Below, one piece after another: positions 9,641 through 19,119 of a DNA stretch of 34,809 bases. The position numbers and the translations under genes were made by a program. The notes under the pieces were generated by a model, which did no database searches, was not told where the DNA came from, and saw nothing but the letters and a program-made list of their open reading frames with translations. Source of the DNA: Darksidea phi (Eukaryota > Ascomycota > Dothideomycetes > Pleosporales > Lentitheciaceae); contig JASJFT010000329.1 in assembly GCA_030770425.1 (NCBI GenBank), positions 1-34,809 of the forward strand, written 5' to 3'. Position 1 is the first letter of the stretch; the number at the start of each line of letters is the position of its first letter.

Positions 9641-12091
9641 ATGAGCGGCATACGAGCGCACATTGCCGGCCGGCTACGCAGTTCGTCCCTCTCCGCCGTC
9701 CCGCCGCGCCCTGAGTCGAAAGACTACTCGCCAGAACTCGCACGTCACGCGACGAGCATCCTCTTCCAATCGCCCATACCGTCCAAGGAGAACCGACCCG
9801 TCTACATCCTCAACGCCGCGGCGCTTCCGGATTCGCGCGAGGAAAACTTCGATTCGCTGCTGCCGTATGTGCTGGCGCGGTTGCCCGAGGAAGATGAGCT
9901 GGTACGGGGGTTCGAGTACGAGGTTGTCTTCTTCGCCGGCGACTCGGATGGCTCCGTCACCACGAAGCGGAACAGGCCTGGCTGGGGCTGGTTCCTGCAG
10001 GCGTACCATGTGCTTTCGCGGGCCATGCGCAAGCGGCTACAGAAGCTGTACATTGTGCATGAGAAGGCGTGGGTTAGGATCCTCGCTGAGGTCTTCTCCA
10101 CGATAGTCAGTCCAAAGTTCAGGAGGAAGATTTATCACACATCCACATTGACCAACCTCGCCCTGCACATACCCATCGAAAACCTCCTCATCCCCCCCTC
10201 GACGTACCTATACGACCGTCGTTTGTCCGACGATATATTCTCCCCGTATGCCAGCGGGCGTCGCGCATTCGGCGCTCGCCAGCCGTTTCCACCAAGCAAC
10301 AACGGCAGAACGCGCTTCCCCCGAGTACTACGGGAAACAACGAGCTTCCTTCTCATGGAGCAGAACGTCAAGGCCGAGGGGCTATTCCGAGTGCCTCCTC
10401 ATTCGAAATTGCGCGATGTACTCAAAGAAGCATACGACCGCGGTCAGAAGTATATTGTGTGGAAGGACAATGGCGCGGTGCTGCCACTTCCTCCTTATCC
10501 GCGCGCCGAGCACCAAAACGAAATCGTGGCCGAGATAGATCCCAAGGATGCCTACAGCGTCTTCATGGCTGCTGCACTTATAAAAGCGTGGTATGCCAGC
10601 CTGCGCCAGCCCATCTTCACGCCGGCGTCCTATCGCGAGCTGAAGCGCTTATATGGCGATCCAGACGATATCCCTGATGTAGAACGTCTCACAGAACTAC
10701 TCTCTCCGTCCTCTGAGTGGTCGTTCCTTCCGGTGATGTCTCGGGAAATTCTCACTAGACACCTGCTTCCACTACTCAGCGCAGTAGCCGCGCATGAACA
10801 GCAGAACAAGATGACGGCCGAAAACCTCGCTGTTTGCATCGCTCCCGCTCTGTTATGTGGCCCAGACCAGCTCGAAGATGCCAAGATGTCTTCGATTGTG
10901 AGGAGAATAATGACCGAGGCAATCCAGCTCTGGTCGCAAGGGCTACGAGAAGCATGTGGACAGACCGAGGCTATATTTGAGGAAGAGCTGAAACTTCCGC
11001 AAGACGAGAGTGATTGGGAAGACGCGCTTGACGAGAAGGGGGCGGAAGAGCGAAATTCCTGGGATGAAAACCAGTCGACTGGCATCATTCTCCAAGACAA
11101 CGAAGTGGCTCTCGCATCTACCGAGAAGTCTACGAATCAAGCGCCTCCCCTACCTCCCCGCATGGGAGTGGCGTCGGGTCGCTCGTCGGGCGATGCCGTC
11201 ACGAAGCGCAAGCCAGCGCCTCCCCTTCAAGTCCCTCCACGATATTCAACCATAATTGCAGACAATCCTCTAGATTCTACAGATTCGCCCCTCACGTACG
11301 CCGCAACGACAGATGGCTTTGCGCCACGTCGAGAAGATCAGAAGCTCGCTTCGCAGTATCCGGATCAAAAGAAATCTGGTACGGACATTATCGATTCTCA
11401 TGCGCCTCCTCTAATTGTTCTTCCCAAGAGGAAAGCCCTGACAGCAGAGCAGATTGATAACGCTGAACACGGCGATGTGCTAGTACAGGCGCAAAGGGCC
11501 TCTGAGGAATTGGATAAGGAGGTGGAAAAGGACATGTCTCAGGTACCAAAGACCTTGGCGATGAGGGGGATGGCTTTGCCTGGACTTGTGAGTGCACAGA
11601 CACAAAAGCCGTCAAACGCACCGCCAGTCAAGCGGAAAGCGATACCATCGAGCACATTCACAGCGGCGGAGACTACCTCTCCAATGAAGATGTCTCCAAA
11701 CACGGCAAACGCCTCACCGACCATCGTCGCCGCCACGGCTCCCATCAACGAGTTTCGCCGCCCCAGTCTTCCGACGTCTGCGAATCGAGAACCAAACATC
11801 ACCTCGCTTGCTCGACCAGTGTACCCAACGATGAATCCGGTGACAGGCCGTCCACCTTCCAAATCCACGTCTCTCCCTGTGCCCGGGCCCAAACCACGCA
11901 CACCATCGCCTGCGTTATTACAAAAGATGCCGTCATTTGAGCAGTCAAAGAGAGATAATAGTCTCGCTCCTCCCATCACGCCACGTCGGCTCAACTTGAA
12001 GAAAAAGTCTGTGGACGATCTACGGAGGCTGTACGAGGAGAGAGCGGGGACAGCGAGTGTGTTGGTGGCGGCTGGTAGGAAAAAGCACTAG
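9641..12091 (+). CDS. CRAL-TRIO/RhoGAP domain protein (ECM25/ARHGAP1-like)
   Basis: This is a single-exon gene of 816 aa. Residues ~50-190 form a divergent Sec14/CRAL-TRIO-like lipid-binding domain (PVYILNAAALPDS..., WGWFLQAYHVLSRAMRKRLQ..., VSPKFRRKIYHTSTLTNLAL). Residues ~224-430 are a RhoGAP domain with the arginine finger in AEGLFRVPP (R250) and the helix motif NKMTAENLAVCIAPALL. The two together are the architecture of human ARHGAP1 and yeast Ecm25, which stimulate GTP hydrolysis by Rho/Cdc42-type GTPases. The C-terminal half is low complexity with proline-rich stretches (APPLPPRMG, KPAPPLQVPPRYST) that could bind SH3 domains, and it ends in a basic coiled segment. Both the domain order and the key arginine are visible, so the assignment is strong; the target GTPase is not known. 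Confidence 0.9.
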   Translation: MSGIRAHIAGRLRSSSLSAVPPRPESKDYSPELARHATSILFQSPIPSKENRPVYILNAAALPDSREENFDSLLPYVLARLPEEDELVRGFEYEVVFFAGDSDGSVTTKRNRPGWGWFLQAYHVLSRAMRKRLQKLYIVHEKAWVRILAEVFSTIVSPKFRRKIYHTSTLTNLALHIPIENLLIPPSTYLYDRRLSDDIFSPYASGRRAFGARQPFPPSNNGRTRFPRVLRETTSFLLMEQNVKAEGLFRVPPHSKLRDVLKEAYDRGQKYIVWKDNGAVLPLPPYPRAEHQNEIVAEIDPKDAYSVFMAAALIKAWYASLRQPIFTPASYRELKRLYGDPDDIPDVERLTELLSPSSEWSFLPVMSREILTRHLLPLLSAVAAHEQQNKMTAENLAVCIAPALLCGPDQLEDAKMSSIVRRIMTEAIQLWSQGLREACGQTEAIFEEELKLPQDESDWEDALDEKGAEERNSWDENQSTGIILQDNEVALASTEKSTNQAPPLPPRMGVASGRSSGDAVTKRKPAPPLQVPPRYSTIIADNPLDSTDSPLTYAATTDGFAPRREDQKLASQYPDQKKSGTDIIDSHAPPLIVLPKRKALTAEQIDNAEHGDVLVQAQRASEELDKEVEKDMSQVPKTLAMRGMALPGLVSAQTQKPSNAPPVKRKAIPSSTFTAAETTSPMKMSPNTANASPTIVAATAPINEFRRPSLPTSANREPNITSLARPVYPTMNPVTGRPPSKSTSLPVPGPKPRTPSPALLQKMPSFEQSKRDNSLAPPITPRRLNLKKKSVDDLRRLYEERAGTASVLVAAGRKKH

Positions 12092-12378
12092 AGATCATTT
12101 GGACTGTTTCTTGCGTACGATACCCTCAAATGTGGTAACATATATAATGTAATGTTTGTCAGTGTATGCTTTCTAGATGATACAATATGAGTCCCTGGGT
12201 TGTTATTGCACGTGAAAAGATGCCGCGCCGGGTAATGCCGCCTCGCGTGGAGGTGGTCCCTGGGACGTGCACCATGACGACCCGTGGGACAGGGCCTGCG
12301 CAACAGTCAGATTTCAGTATGAAGAATATTTTTTAATAACTCGCTGACCTTGTCACCACCACCACCACTATAGCAAAC
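12092..12378. other. intergenic, promoter of chorismate synthase
   Basis: This short spacer holds the RhoGAP 3' flank and the chorismate synthase 5' flank. The last 30 bases before the ATG include a (CAC)n-like stretch and a favourable CAAACATG start context. I looked for the TGACTCA core used by the amino-acid starvation regulator CPC1/Gcn4 and did not find it. Confidence 0.4.
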
Positions 12379-13710
12379 ATGTCGACTTTTGGCACGCATT
12401 TTCGGGTTACTACGTACGCCACGCTCTACTCGTTTTGCATTTGAGCAGTTGAATAACTCTTCGCGCAGCTATGGCGAGTCGCACTGCCTCTCGGTGGGAT
12501 GCATAGTCGACGGCTGCCCGCCAGGCATGGCCCTTACAGAATCCGACATCCAGCCCCAGATGACACGGCGACGCCCAGGGCAATCTGCCATCACGACCCC
12601 GCGCAACGAGAAAGATCGGGTTGAAATACAGTCTGGCACCGAATTCGGCATCACTCTGGGCACACCGATCGGCATGCGCGTTATGAATGAGAACCAGCGG
12701 AAGCAGGACTATGGAAATCAGACGATGGACTTGTACCCTAGACCGAGTCATGCAGACTGGACGTATCTAGAGAAGTATGGGATCAAGGCTAGTTCGGGTG
12801 GCGGGAGGAGCAGTGCTAGGGAGACGATAGGTGCGCACCATGCTGCGCACACATCACAGATACCGTGCAGGCTAACTGTAGAGCAGGACGAGTCGCTGCT
12901 GGCGCCATAGCGGAGAAGTACCTCAGACAAGCCTACGGCGTCGAAATCATCGCCTTCACCGCCTCAATAGGAAACGAATTTCTCTTTCCGCCCTCCCCCA
13001 CCCACCCCACGTGCGCTACGAACCCCGAATACCTCAAGCTCATCGAGACGATAACGCGCGACAAGGTCGACGAGTTCCTCCCCGTACGGTGTCCTGACGA
13101 GGGTGTGACGAAGCGTATGGAGGAACTGATCGCCGGCTACAAGGAGAAGGAGGACAGTATTGGCGGGACGGTGACGTGCGTGGTGAGGAACTGTCCGAGT
13201 GGACTGGGGGAACCGTGCTTCGACAAGCTGGAGGCGACGCTGGCACATGCTATGTTAAGTATACCGGCGACGAAGGGGTTTGAGATTGGGAGCGGGTTCG
13301 GGGGATGTCAAGTGCCCGGATCCACCCACAACGATGCGTTCATCAAAGCGCCCGCTGTCCCGGCTGGCACCACTGACCAGCCCTCGGTCCCGCGTCCACG
13401 GCTCACGACCAAGACCAACAACTCGGGCGGCATCCAGGGCGGCATTTCAAACGGCGCGCCCATCTACTTTACCGTTGCGTTCAAGCCGCCTGCAACCATC
13501 GGACAGGCGCAGACCACGGCAACGTACGACAGCAGCGAGGGCGTGCTAGAGGCAAAGGGCAGACACGATCCCTGTGTTGTGCCTCGCGCGGTGCCGATTG
13601 TGGAGGCGATGGCTGCACTGGTCCTGATGGATGCGGTGTTGGCACAGCAGTCCCGGGCGGCGGCGAGGAGTCTGCTACCGCCGGTGAAGGGGGTGACAGT
13701 CCCGGAGTAA
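12379..13710 (+). CDS. aro2: chorismate synthase
   Basis: This enzyme catalyses the last shikimate-pathway step, converting 5-enolpyruvylshikimate-3-phosphate to chorismate, the precursor of aromatic amino acids. Exons are 12379-12413, 12469-12830 and 12887-13710, giving 406 aa. The 35-nt first exon ([13 protein letters not shown]) joins to the signature [18 protein letters not shown]. The second intron has a perfect GCTAACT branch site, and its removal joins SSARETIG to [12 protein letters not shown]. Other hallmarks are the flavin/substrate loop [15 protein letters not shown], the HND element in GSTHNDAF and the C-terminal [20 protein letters not shown]. Length is normal for fungal enzymes, which are usually bifunctional with their own flavin reductase activity (family knowledge). 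All key motifs are present and the frame is intact. Confidence 0.96.
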
Positions 13711-14330
13711 GCGAGCGGTCTGTGTGGATAAAACAACGTCCGGATGTTGTTTCGAATTACCGTGCTTGGAAGGGCGGGTCTAGTTAGCAACAGCAAATGT
13801 CAATATTGCCACCATATGAACATGTTGGATGGTCAACTAGTGCTTCAAACGGTCTATCCCCAACACGACGGGTCTGGACTGTTCTAGGTTCGGGGATTGG
13901 CCAGCACCCAGGTACGCGAGGGAGGACAGGTGAGCAGGAACATGGGGATCGTACATTGCGATGCATTACTCAGCATGGCATTGACGTCTGGAACATACAC
14001 AGTGTGCAGTGTGTACATGTTGAAAGGCTGAGGGCTCCACCACGCGGCCGGGGGCAGGGGGTGGGAAGGGGGGGAGGGGGCGCGAATCGACGCTACCTGC
14101 TTCCTGCTACCTGTCTCGGCATCGTGTTTCGCGCAGAGCGTCACCACTACGTGCAGGGTGTTCGCGTGGCTCATGCTGCCGATTCTCTTTTCTGCCTGTT
14201 GTTGTTGTTGTTGTTGTTCTTTTTCTTCTGCTTCTTCTGCTTCTTCGCCGCCGCCGCCGCCGCGCAGACCACATGTGCGCCTGACATGAGGTGACGCCGC
14301 GCACCTCTTGTGCTCTTCCTCGTCGACACC
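13711..14330. other. intergenic, long 5' flank of the transcription factor gene
   Basis: No gene is recognised. The last 150 bases hold a (GTT)7 tract at 14198-14218, a CTTCTG/CTT repeat and a GCC run ending in GCGCAG, which could be a 5'-UTR intron acceptor. A long open frame on the opposite strand passes through here but is a by-product of GC-rich codons in the downstream gene. Confidence 0.4.
14198..14218 (+). repeat. (GTT)7 microsatellite in a 5' leader
   Basis: Seven GTT units are followed by pyrimidine-rich CTT/CTTCTG repeats, about 110 bp upstream of the Zn2Cys6 factor start codon. Confidence 0.8.
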
Positions 14331-17011
14331 ATGGCCCGCGGCGCACCCGTCAAGCAGGAGCACGAGGACACGCCCGGCCCCGCGGCGGAGCCCAAAGCCA
14401 GCAAGCGACGCTGCGTGCAGTCGGCCTGTGTGCCTTGCAGAAAGCGCAAGTCTAAGGTGGGCAGCCCCAGGGTGTGCTGACGCTCCCACTCCCTCTCTTC
14501 CCCCTCCCCCCCCCCCCTTCCTCTCTCCTCTCTCCGCGGACGGCCGACCGACTGACTGATACTCGTCGCGCAGTGCGATGGCGGCACTCCCGTCTGCGCA
14601 ACATGCACCGCCGTGTACAAGACGGCCTGCTCCTACGACGTCGACAGCGAGGCCCGCCGTAGCAAGACGACGGGCACCAAGCGCGACAGCGCCGCCGTGG
14701 CCACGCCCACAGCCAGCGACCACGCCGCCGTGCTCGTCGCGGCGCTGCGCAGCCTGCCCGAGACCGACGCCTTCGAGCTCGTCCAGCACATCCGCAACGA
14801 TGCGCCCCTCGACATTGCGCGCCTGGCCGAGTCGTGGCGCAAGCCGGGCCCGCCGCCCCCGACGACACCCATCGAGACGCACTCGCTGGAGCGCGACCTG
14901 TCGATGCTGCTGGGCCGCCCGCCCAAGACGCGCGCGGGCGACGAGAGCCGGTACACGAGCGCCCTGTCGCTGCCGCTGCCCGACGACGACAGCTCCACGC
15001 GCGCCCCCCTCGCGCGAGCCGCCGACGCGCGCAAGCCCAGCACGTGGACCGCCGTTACGCAGGACCTGGCCTTCGTGGAGCGCCTGTTCGACCTCTACTT
15101 CCGCTGGTCGCATCCCTTCTACGTCATCTTCTCCCGCGAGTGCTTCTACAAGGACTTCCGCAGCGGCCGCACAAAGTACTGCAGCGCCCTGCTGGTCAAC
15201 GCCATCCTCTCCTACGCCTGCCACTTCACCGACGAAGCTGCCGGCCGGACCGACGCCGACAACCCCCGGACCGCCGGCAATCACTTCTTTGACGAGGCGC
15301 GCCGGCTGCTGTACGAGGATGAGACACCGTGCCTGACGACGACACAGGCCCTGTGCGTCATGGCCATGCGCGAGCCGTCCGCCGGCCGAGACAGCTCCGG
15401 CTTCATGTACATGGGCCGGTGCATGCGCATGGCCGTTGAGCTCGGCCTACACCTCAACAACTCGGCAGCGCCCGCCATGCAGCTGACGCCGTCTGAGGTT
15501 GAGGTGCGCAAGGTCACCTTCTGGGGCTGCTTCACCGTGGACACGGTGTGGTCGATATGCGTGGGACGCATCTCCCAGCTCCCCCGTGCCGCCATCACTC
15601 TCGACAAGCCCATCCTGGACGAGTCACCCACGGACCTGCATCCAGATGCAAATGCAACCACTCCCCAGGTGCCCTCTGGCACCCTAGCGAGCCGCATGTT
15701 CCTCCAAGAGTTCAGCACCCTATCCGAGCTGATCAACGACAACAACTCCATGTTCTTCGCGCCCAGGGAGCGCCTCACGAGCCGACGCCTACTCGAATGC
15801 TACACCAAGTACCAGCACTGGTACAGGAATCTGCCACAGCAGCTCAAGCTCGACGATGTTCTTGAGCCGCAGCCTCACATTATTGTACTCCAGTACGCTA
15901 AACTCCCCCAAACCCTGGTGTCCTGATACCATCTACCTGCTAACCTATTTACAGCATGCTTTACTACACGGCCATCGTTCATCTCTTCCGGCCCATGCTC
16001 AAGGTTGACTTCATCCATTCTAATGTTCGTCCACGAGATACTTGTATAGAAGCTGCGAACCACGTGGCCGCACTCTTGCGTCTGTACCGTCATCACTTTA
16101 GCATGCGCGCCTGCCAGCTCGTACTTACTCACATTCTGCTCTCCGTCTGCGTTCTGCATCTGTTCTACTCTGCCGAGTCTCAAGAGTCCCGCCGCAATCT
16201 CGTCGAGGGGTTACAAGCACTGGAGGACCTTAGCGTCTGCCACTACTTTGGAAGTCGCGGCTTCAAGATCGTGCACGCCCTGTCCCAACTCTGGAATCTG
16301 CCCTTTCCCGAGGAGTTGAAAGGGAGCAAACTATTGTCGAAGGAAGGCGTCACGAGTCCAGCAGCAGACAACATTCTGCTTCAGCAGCCGACGACGAGCA
16401 TTGCGAGCAGATTGGGCGGTGGCGTAGGATATAACCCCATGCCCCCTGCTGAGCTCCCATCTCTGCGGTGGGAGAGCTTGAATATGTTTGCGCGCCAGGA
16501 CCGTAAGAGCGTCCAGCTTCTCTTGCATACACCTCCTTCTCAAAGTGGTGGCGTTGTTCCTGCTCAGCCTCAGCACCGGCATTCTCAACCCAGTATCATT
16601 TCATCATACCCGCCTTCTACGACAACAACCCCACAAAGCGCCCCTACTTCGACCCCGACCACTTCTACGTCTAGCTCGGCGGAGACGTTATTCTGGACAC
16701 CCTTACCTGGCATGGGTGTCCCTATCTTGCCGCGGAACTACACGATGAGCCCTATGGATCTGGAGAATATGCTCGGGAATGTGAACGAGTGGGATAGGTT
16801 CTCAAGAGACGGGTTCAAGAGGTCTGACACGTGGCAGCAGGATCCTGGAGCATCCTACAATGACGGCCATCCCGAGGGCTCTACTCGAGAACGTGGACAA
16901 AGTAACGGTTATAAATCTAATGCCGATGCTGCCCAGCATGGGAATGGAAGTAATCTGCACCAGCAAGCAGTGCAGCATGGTAGTAGGCAGACATTCAACC
17001 CGGTGTGGTGA
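14331..17011 (+). CDS. Zn2Cys6 fungal transcription factor
   Basis: This is a nuclear sequence-specific regulator. Exons are 14331-14456, 14574-15892 and 15955-17011, giving 833 aa. The binuclear zinc cluster is split by intron 1 and restored by splicing: C33-x2-C36-x6-C43-x6-C50-x2-C53-x7-C61, preceded and followed by basic residues (ACVPCRKRKSKCDGG). Residues from ~195 (LFDLYFRWSHPFYVIFSREC) to about 470 match the fungal-specific middle homology region. The C-terminal third is rich in Ser, Thr, Pro, Asn and Gln, as in activation domains. Intron 1 (117 nt) contains a 12-C run and a strong pyrimidine tract; intron 2 (62 nt) has a CTAACC branch site and its removal gives VLHMLYYTAIVHLFRPM. Exon 2 is extremely GC-rich compared with exon 3. 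Target genes are unknown; no gene cluster surrounds it. Confidence 0.92.
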
Positions 17012-17909
17012 GGCGGAGAAGGAATTACAGAACGCTGAGCTGACGGTTATGAGATGGAATATTGTTTTACGTTTGGACGAGCATCTAAATTGGAGGGGTC
17101 CAACTGCATTTACCTTCGCGCATGGTAGGGCGAAAAGTAAATACCCCGCTGTTGTATTGCGCCCTTTGTTAAGCGGGAAAGAACGGTCACGGTACTTACA
17201 CTATGTCAAGAGAAATGAAAGAACAAAAGTGAAAGATGCTCACGGGGCGCTTGTGGGAATTGAGGGCTAGGTCGCGCAACTGCTGGGTTTAAAGTTTCGA
17301 ATCTGTATAAGGGTAGGATGGACCGGTGTACCATAAGCACTGTGCCTGGTAGCAGAGTAAAGCAGGGAGTTCTTGCGGATAGGCTACACAATCTTTGAAA
17401 TACAAAAAAAGTGAAAATCATGCTTATGCTGCGTCTTGGATAGGACTCATACTTCAGTGGTTGAGAAAGAGTCATTGTCAAGCTTGGTAGCGAGCCAAGG
17501 TCATCCACACCGCACACAACAAAAAAAACCCATACTCTCACTGTAAAAGCAGTTCACGCGATCGCTACGCCTTGGACCTGTAAAGCAGCCTATAGCATGC
17601 TATGGCCGCTTTCAAACCATAAATCGGAAGAGTTGTAATCGTCAAGTGATTCACGCGGTTGCCTTTAAAATGACAGCTAAAGAAACAGTTGTACACATGT
17701 AGTGTAACGCAAAACTGTATAATGTCTTGTGCTTTGAAGCTACACAACTTCTAACGCAATAACTATATAATGAGTCAAAGTCAGTTCCATCTCCCAATTC
17801 AGTCCATGAGTCCACTCCTAATATAACGCAGGTCCCAATCGCCCCAACTTCTCGCCATAGCCTCAAAACTACCGCAACTGGACCGTTTCTTCTCATCACC
17901 ATCGCCAAA
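17012..17909. other. intergenic region, no gene seen
   Basis: This holds the 3' flank of the transcription factor gene and the 5' flank of the CDC123-like gene. Open frames at 17206-17541 (minus) and 17651-17923 (minus) show no family features. TATA-like stretches occur near 17764-17770 (CTATATAAT) upstream of the next gene. Confidence 0.4.
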
Positions 17910-18980
17910 ATGCCCGTCCACATCCGAGTCGTGCCCTATGCTGATATCGCCGCCGACATTAAAGATATTACCAATAGACGAGATGCGTCATATTCTTCCT
18001 CCCGCTCCCAGCGGTTCAACACAGCAGGACACCACCTTTCCGAGATCCAGTCCATATTTCCTGAAATGCCCACCTTCATACACGAAACACCGTCCTGGAT
18101 ACCATATGGTTACACACTCTGGCTTCCTCTCATCGCGTCAAGCCAAGGGATGAAAGAGGGTGACTATTTCGTAGGGAAGATACCGAGCTTTCTATGGGAG
18201 GACTTGATGAGGTGTCATTCGAGTTGGTACTTCAGCGGAAAAATTGGGAAGACGGTATTAGACGAAGTCCTCGAATCATTGGTCTCCACCAAAGCCGGGA
18301 AACAGGTCGCTCCTCTATTCGATAGCCAGCGCAAATGGTTTATTCGCCTTGATCAAATGTCGCCGAAAGACTCGCCCTTGGGTGGCAAATTTCCCTGTAC
18401 AACGCTTGAAGAGGTGGTTTTGAGAATTTGTAGCAGTATGCGCGCATACGGTTGCCTCCAGCGAGAAATGGAGGACGCGAAGAAAGAGGGGCGCGATATG
18501 GATATCAAACTCGTTGTCAACAAGTGGGATGATAAGATGGATATAGGACGCGAGTTCCGCGTCTTTGTACCACCACCTCTAGCACGCCTTCCGGACCATA
18601 CGCTGGACAGTGTGGGGATTGAAGATTTGAGAATTAGTGCGATAAGTCAGTATAGGTGGACGTCTATTTTCCAACAACCTTACAATGACACCGACCTGGA
18701 TACTACGGCGAAGCGAGTGTACGCTGGGGCGCAACAAGTATTTCGCCAGATGCTTGAGTTCGCGCGTGGAGAGATCAATGAGGATGTTCGGAGGATGCTG
18801 ATACGGTATGGATTTAGCTTCGATATCACAGTGAAAGAGGGTGGAGAGGTACAGCTTGTGGAGATTAATCCGTTCGGTGCACTAAGTGGTTGCGGAGCTT
18901 GTTTGTTCAATTGGGTGAAGGATGCAAGGTTGCTGTATGGGCTTGCTGGAGAGAGCGTAGAGATCGCTGTCACACTATAG
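17910..18980 (+). CDS. CDC123/D123-like protein
   Basis: This is a single-exon gene of 356 aa with a good start context (CCAAAATG). It shows the ordered conserved blocks of the D123/CDC123 family, an ATP-grasp-like fold whose best known member assembles eIF2: KWFIRLDQMSPKDSP near 142-156, REFRVFV near 214-220, RISAISQYRW near 241-250, and VQLVEINPFGALSGCGACLF near 314-333. The EIN motif is in the place of the family's acidic metal-binding residues. The N-terminal ~50 residues differ from typical CDC123, so this may be a divergent fungal paralogue rather than the essential eIF2 factor itself. Family membership is strong; the biological role is open. Confidence 0.82.
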   Translation: MPVHIRVVPYADIAADIKDITNRRDASYSSSRSQRFNTAGHHLSEIQSIFPEMPTFIHETPSWIPYGYTLWLPLIASSQGMKEGDYFVGKIPSFLWEDLMRCHSSWYFSGKIGKTVLDEVLESLVSTKAGKQVAPLFDSQRKWFIRLDQMSPKDSPLGGKFPCTTLEEVVLRICSSMRAYGCLQREMEDAKKEGRDMDIKLVVNKWDDKMDIGREFRVFVPPPLARLPDHTLDSVGIEDLRISAISQYRWTSIFQQPYNDTDLDTTAKRVYAGAQQVFRQMLEFARGEINEDVRRMLIRYGFSFDITVKEGGEVQLVEINPFGALSGCGACLFNWVKDARLLYGLAGESVEIAVTL

Positions 18981-19119
18981 AACAAAGAACCCGCAGGCGG
19001 TGTGGAGTGATGGAGATAGTACTAAAGATACATCGAATGACATAGAATGGCTGAGATTGCTACTTGTCATCTGTTCCCGAGTCCCTCTCTCCATTCCCAA
19101 CCCACGTTCTCCACCATGG

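Noticed and set aside
12092..12378. A possible amino-acid starvation (TGACTCA) site upstream of chorismate synthase
   Set aside because: No exact TGACTC core is present on either strand of the interval.
13884..15284. A 466-codon open frame on the minus strand opposite the transcription factor gene
   Set aside because: It is rich in Ala, Arg, Gly and Val with no domain, and mirrors the very GC-rich third positions of the plus-strand exon; it crosses the start codon and intron of the real gene.
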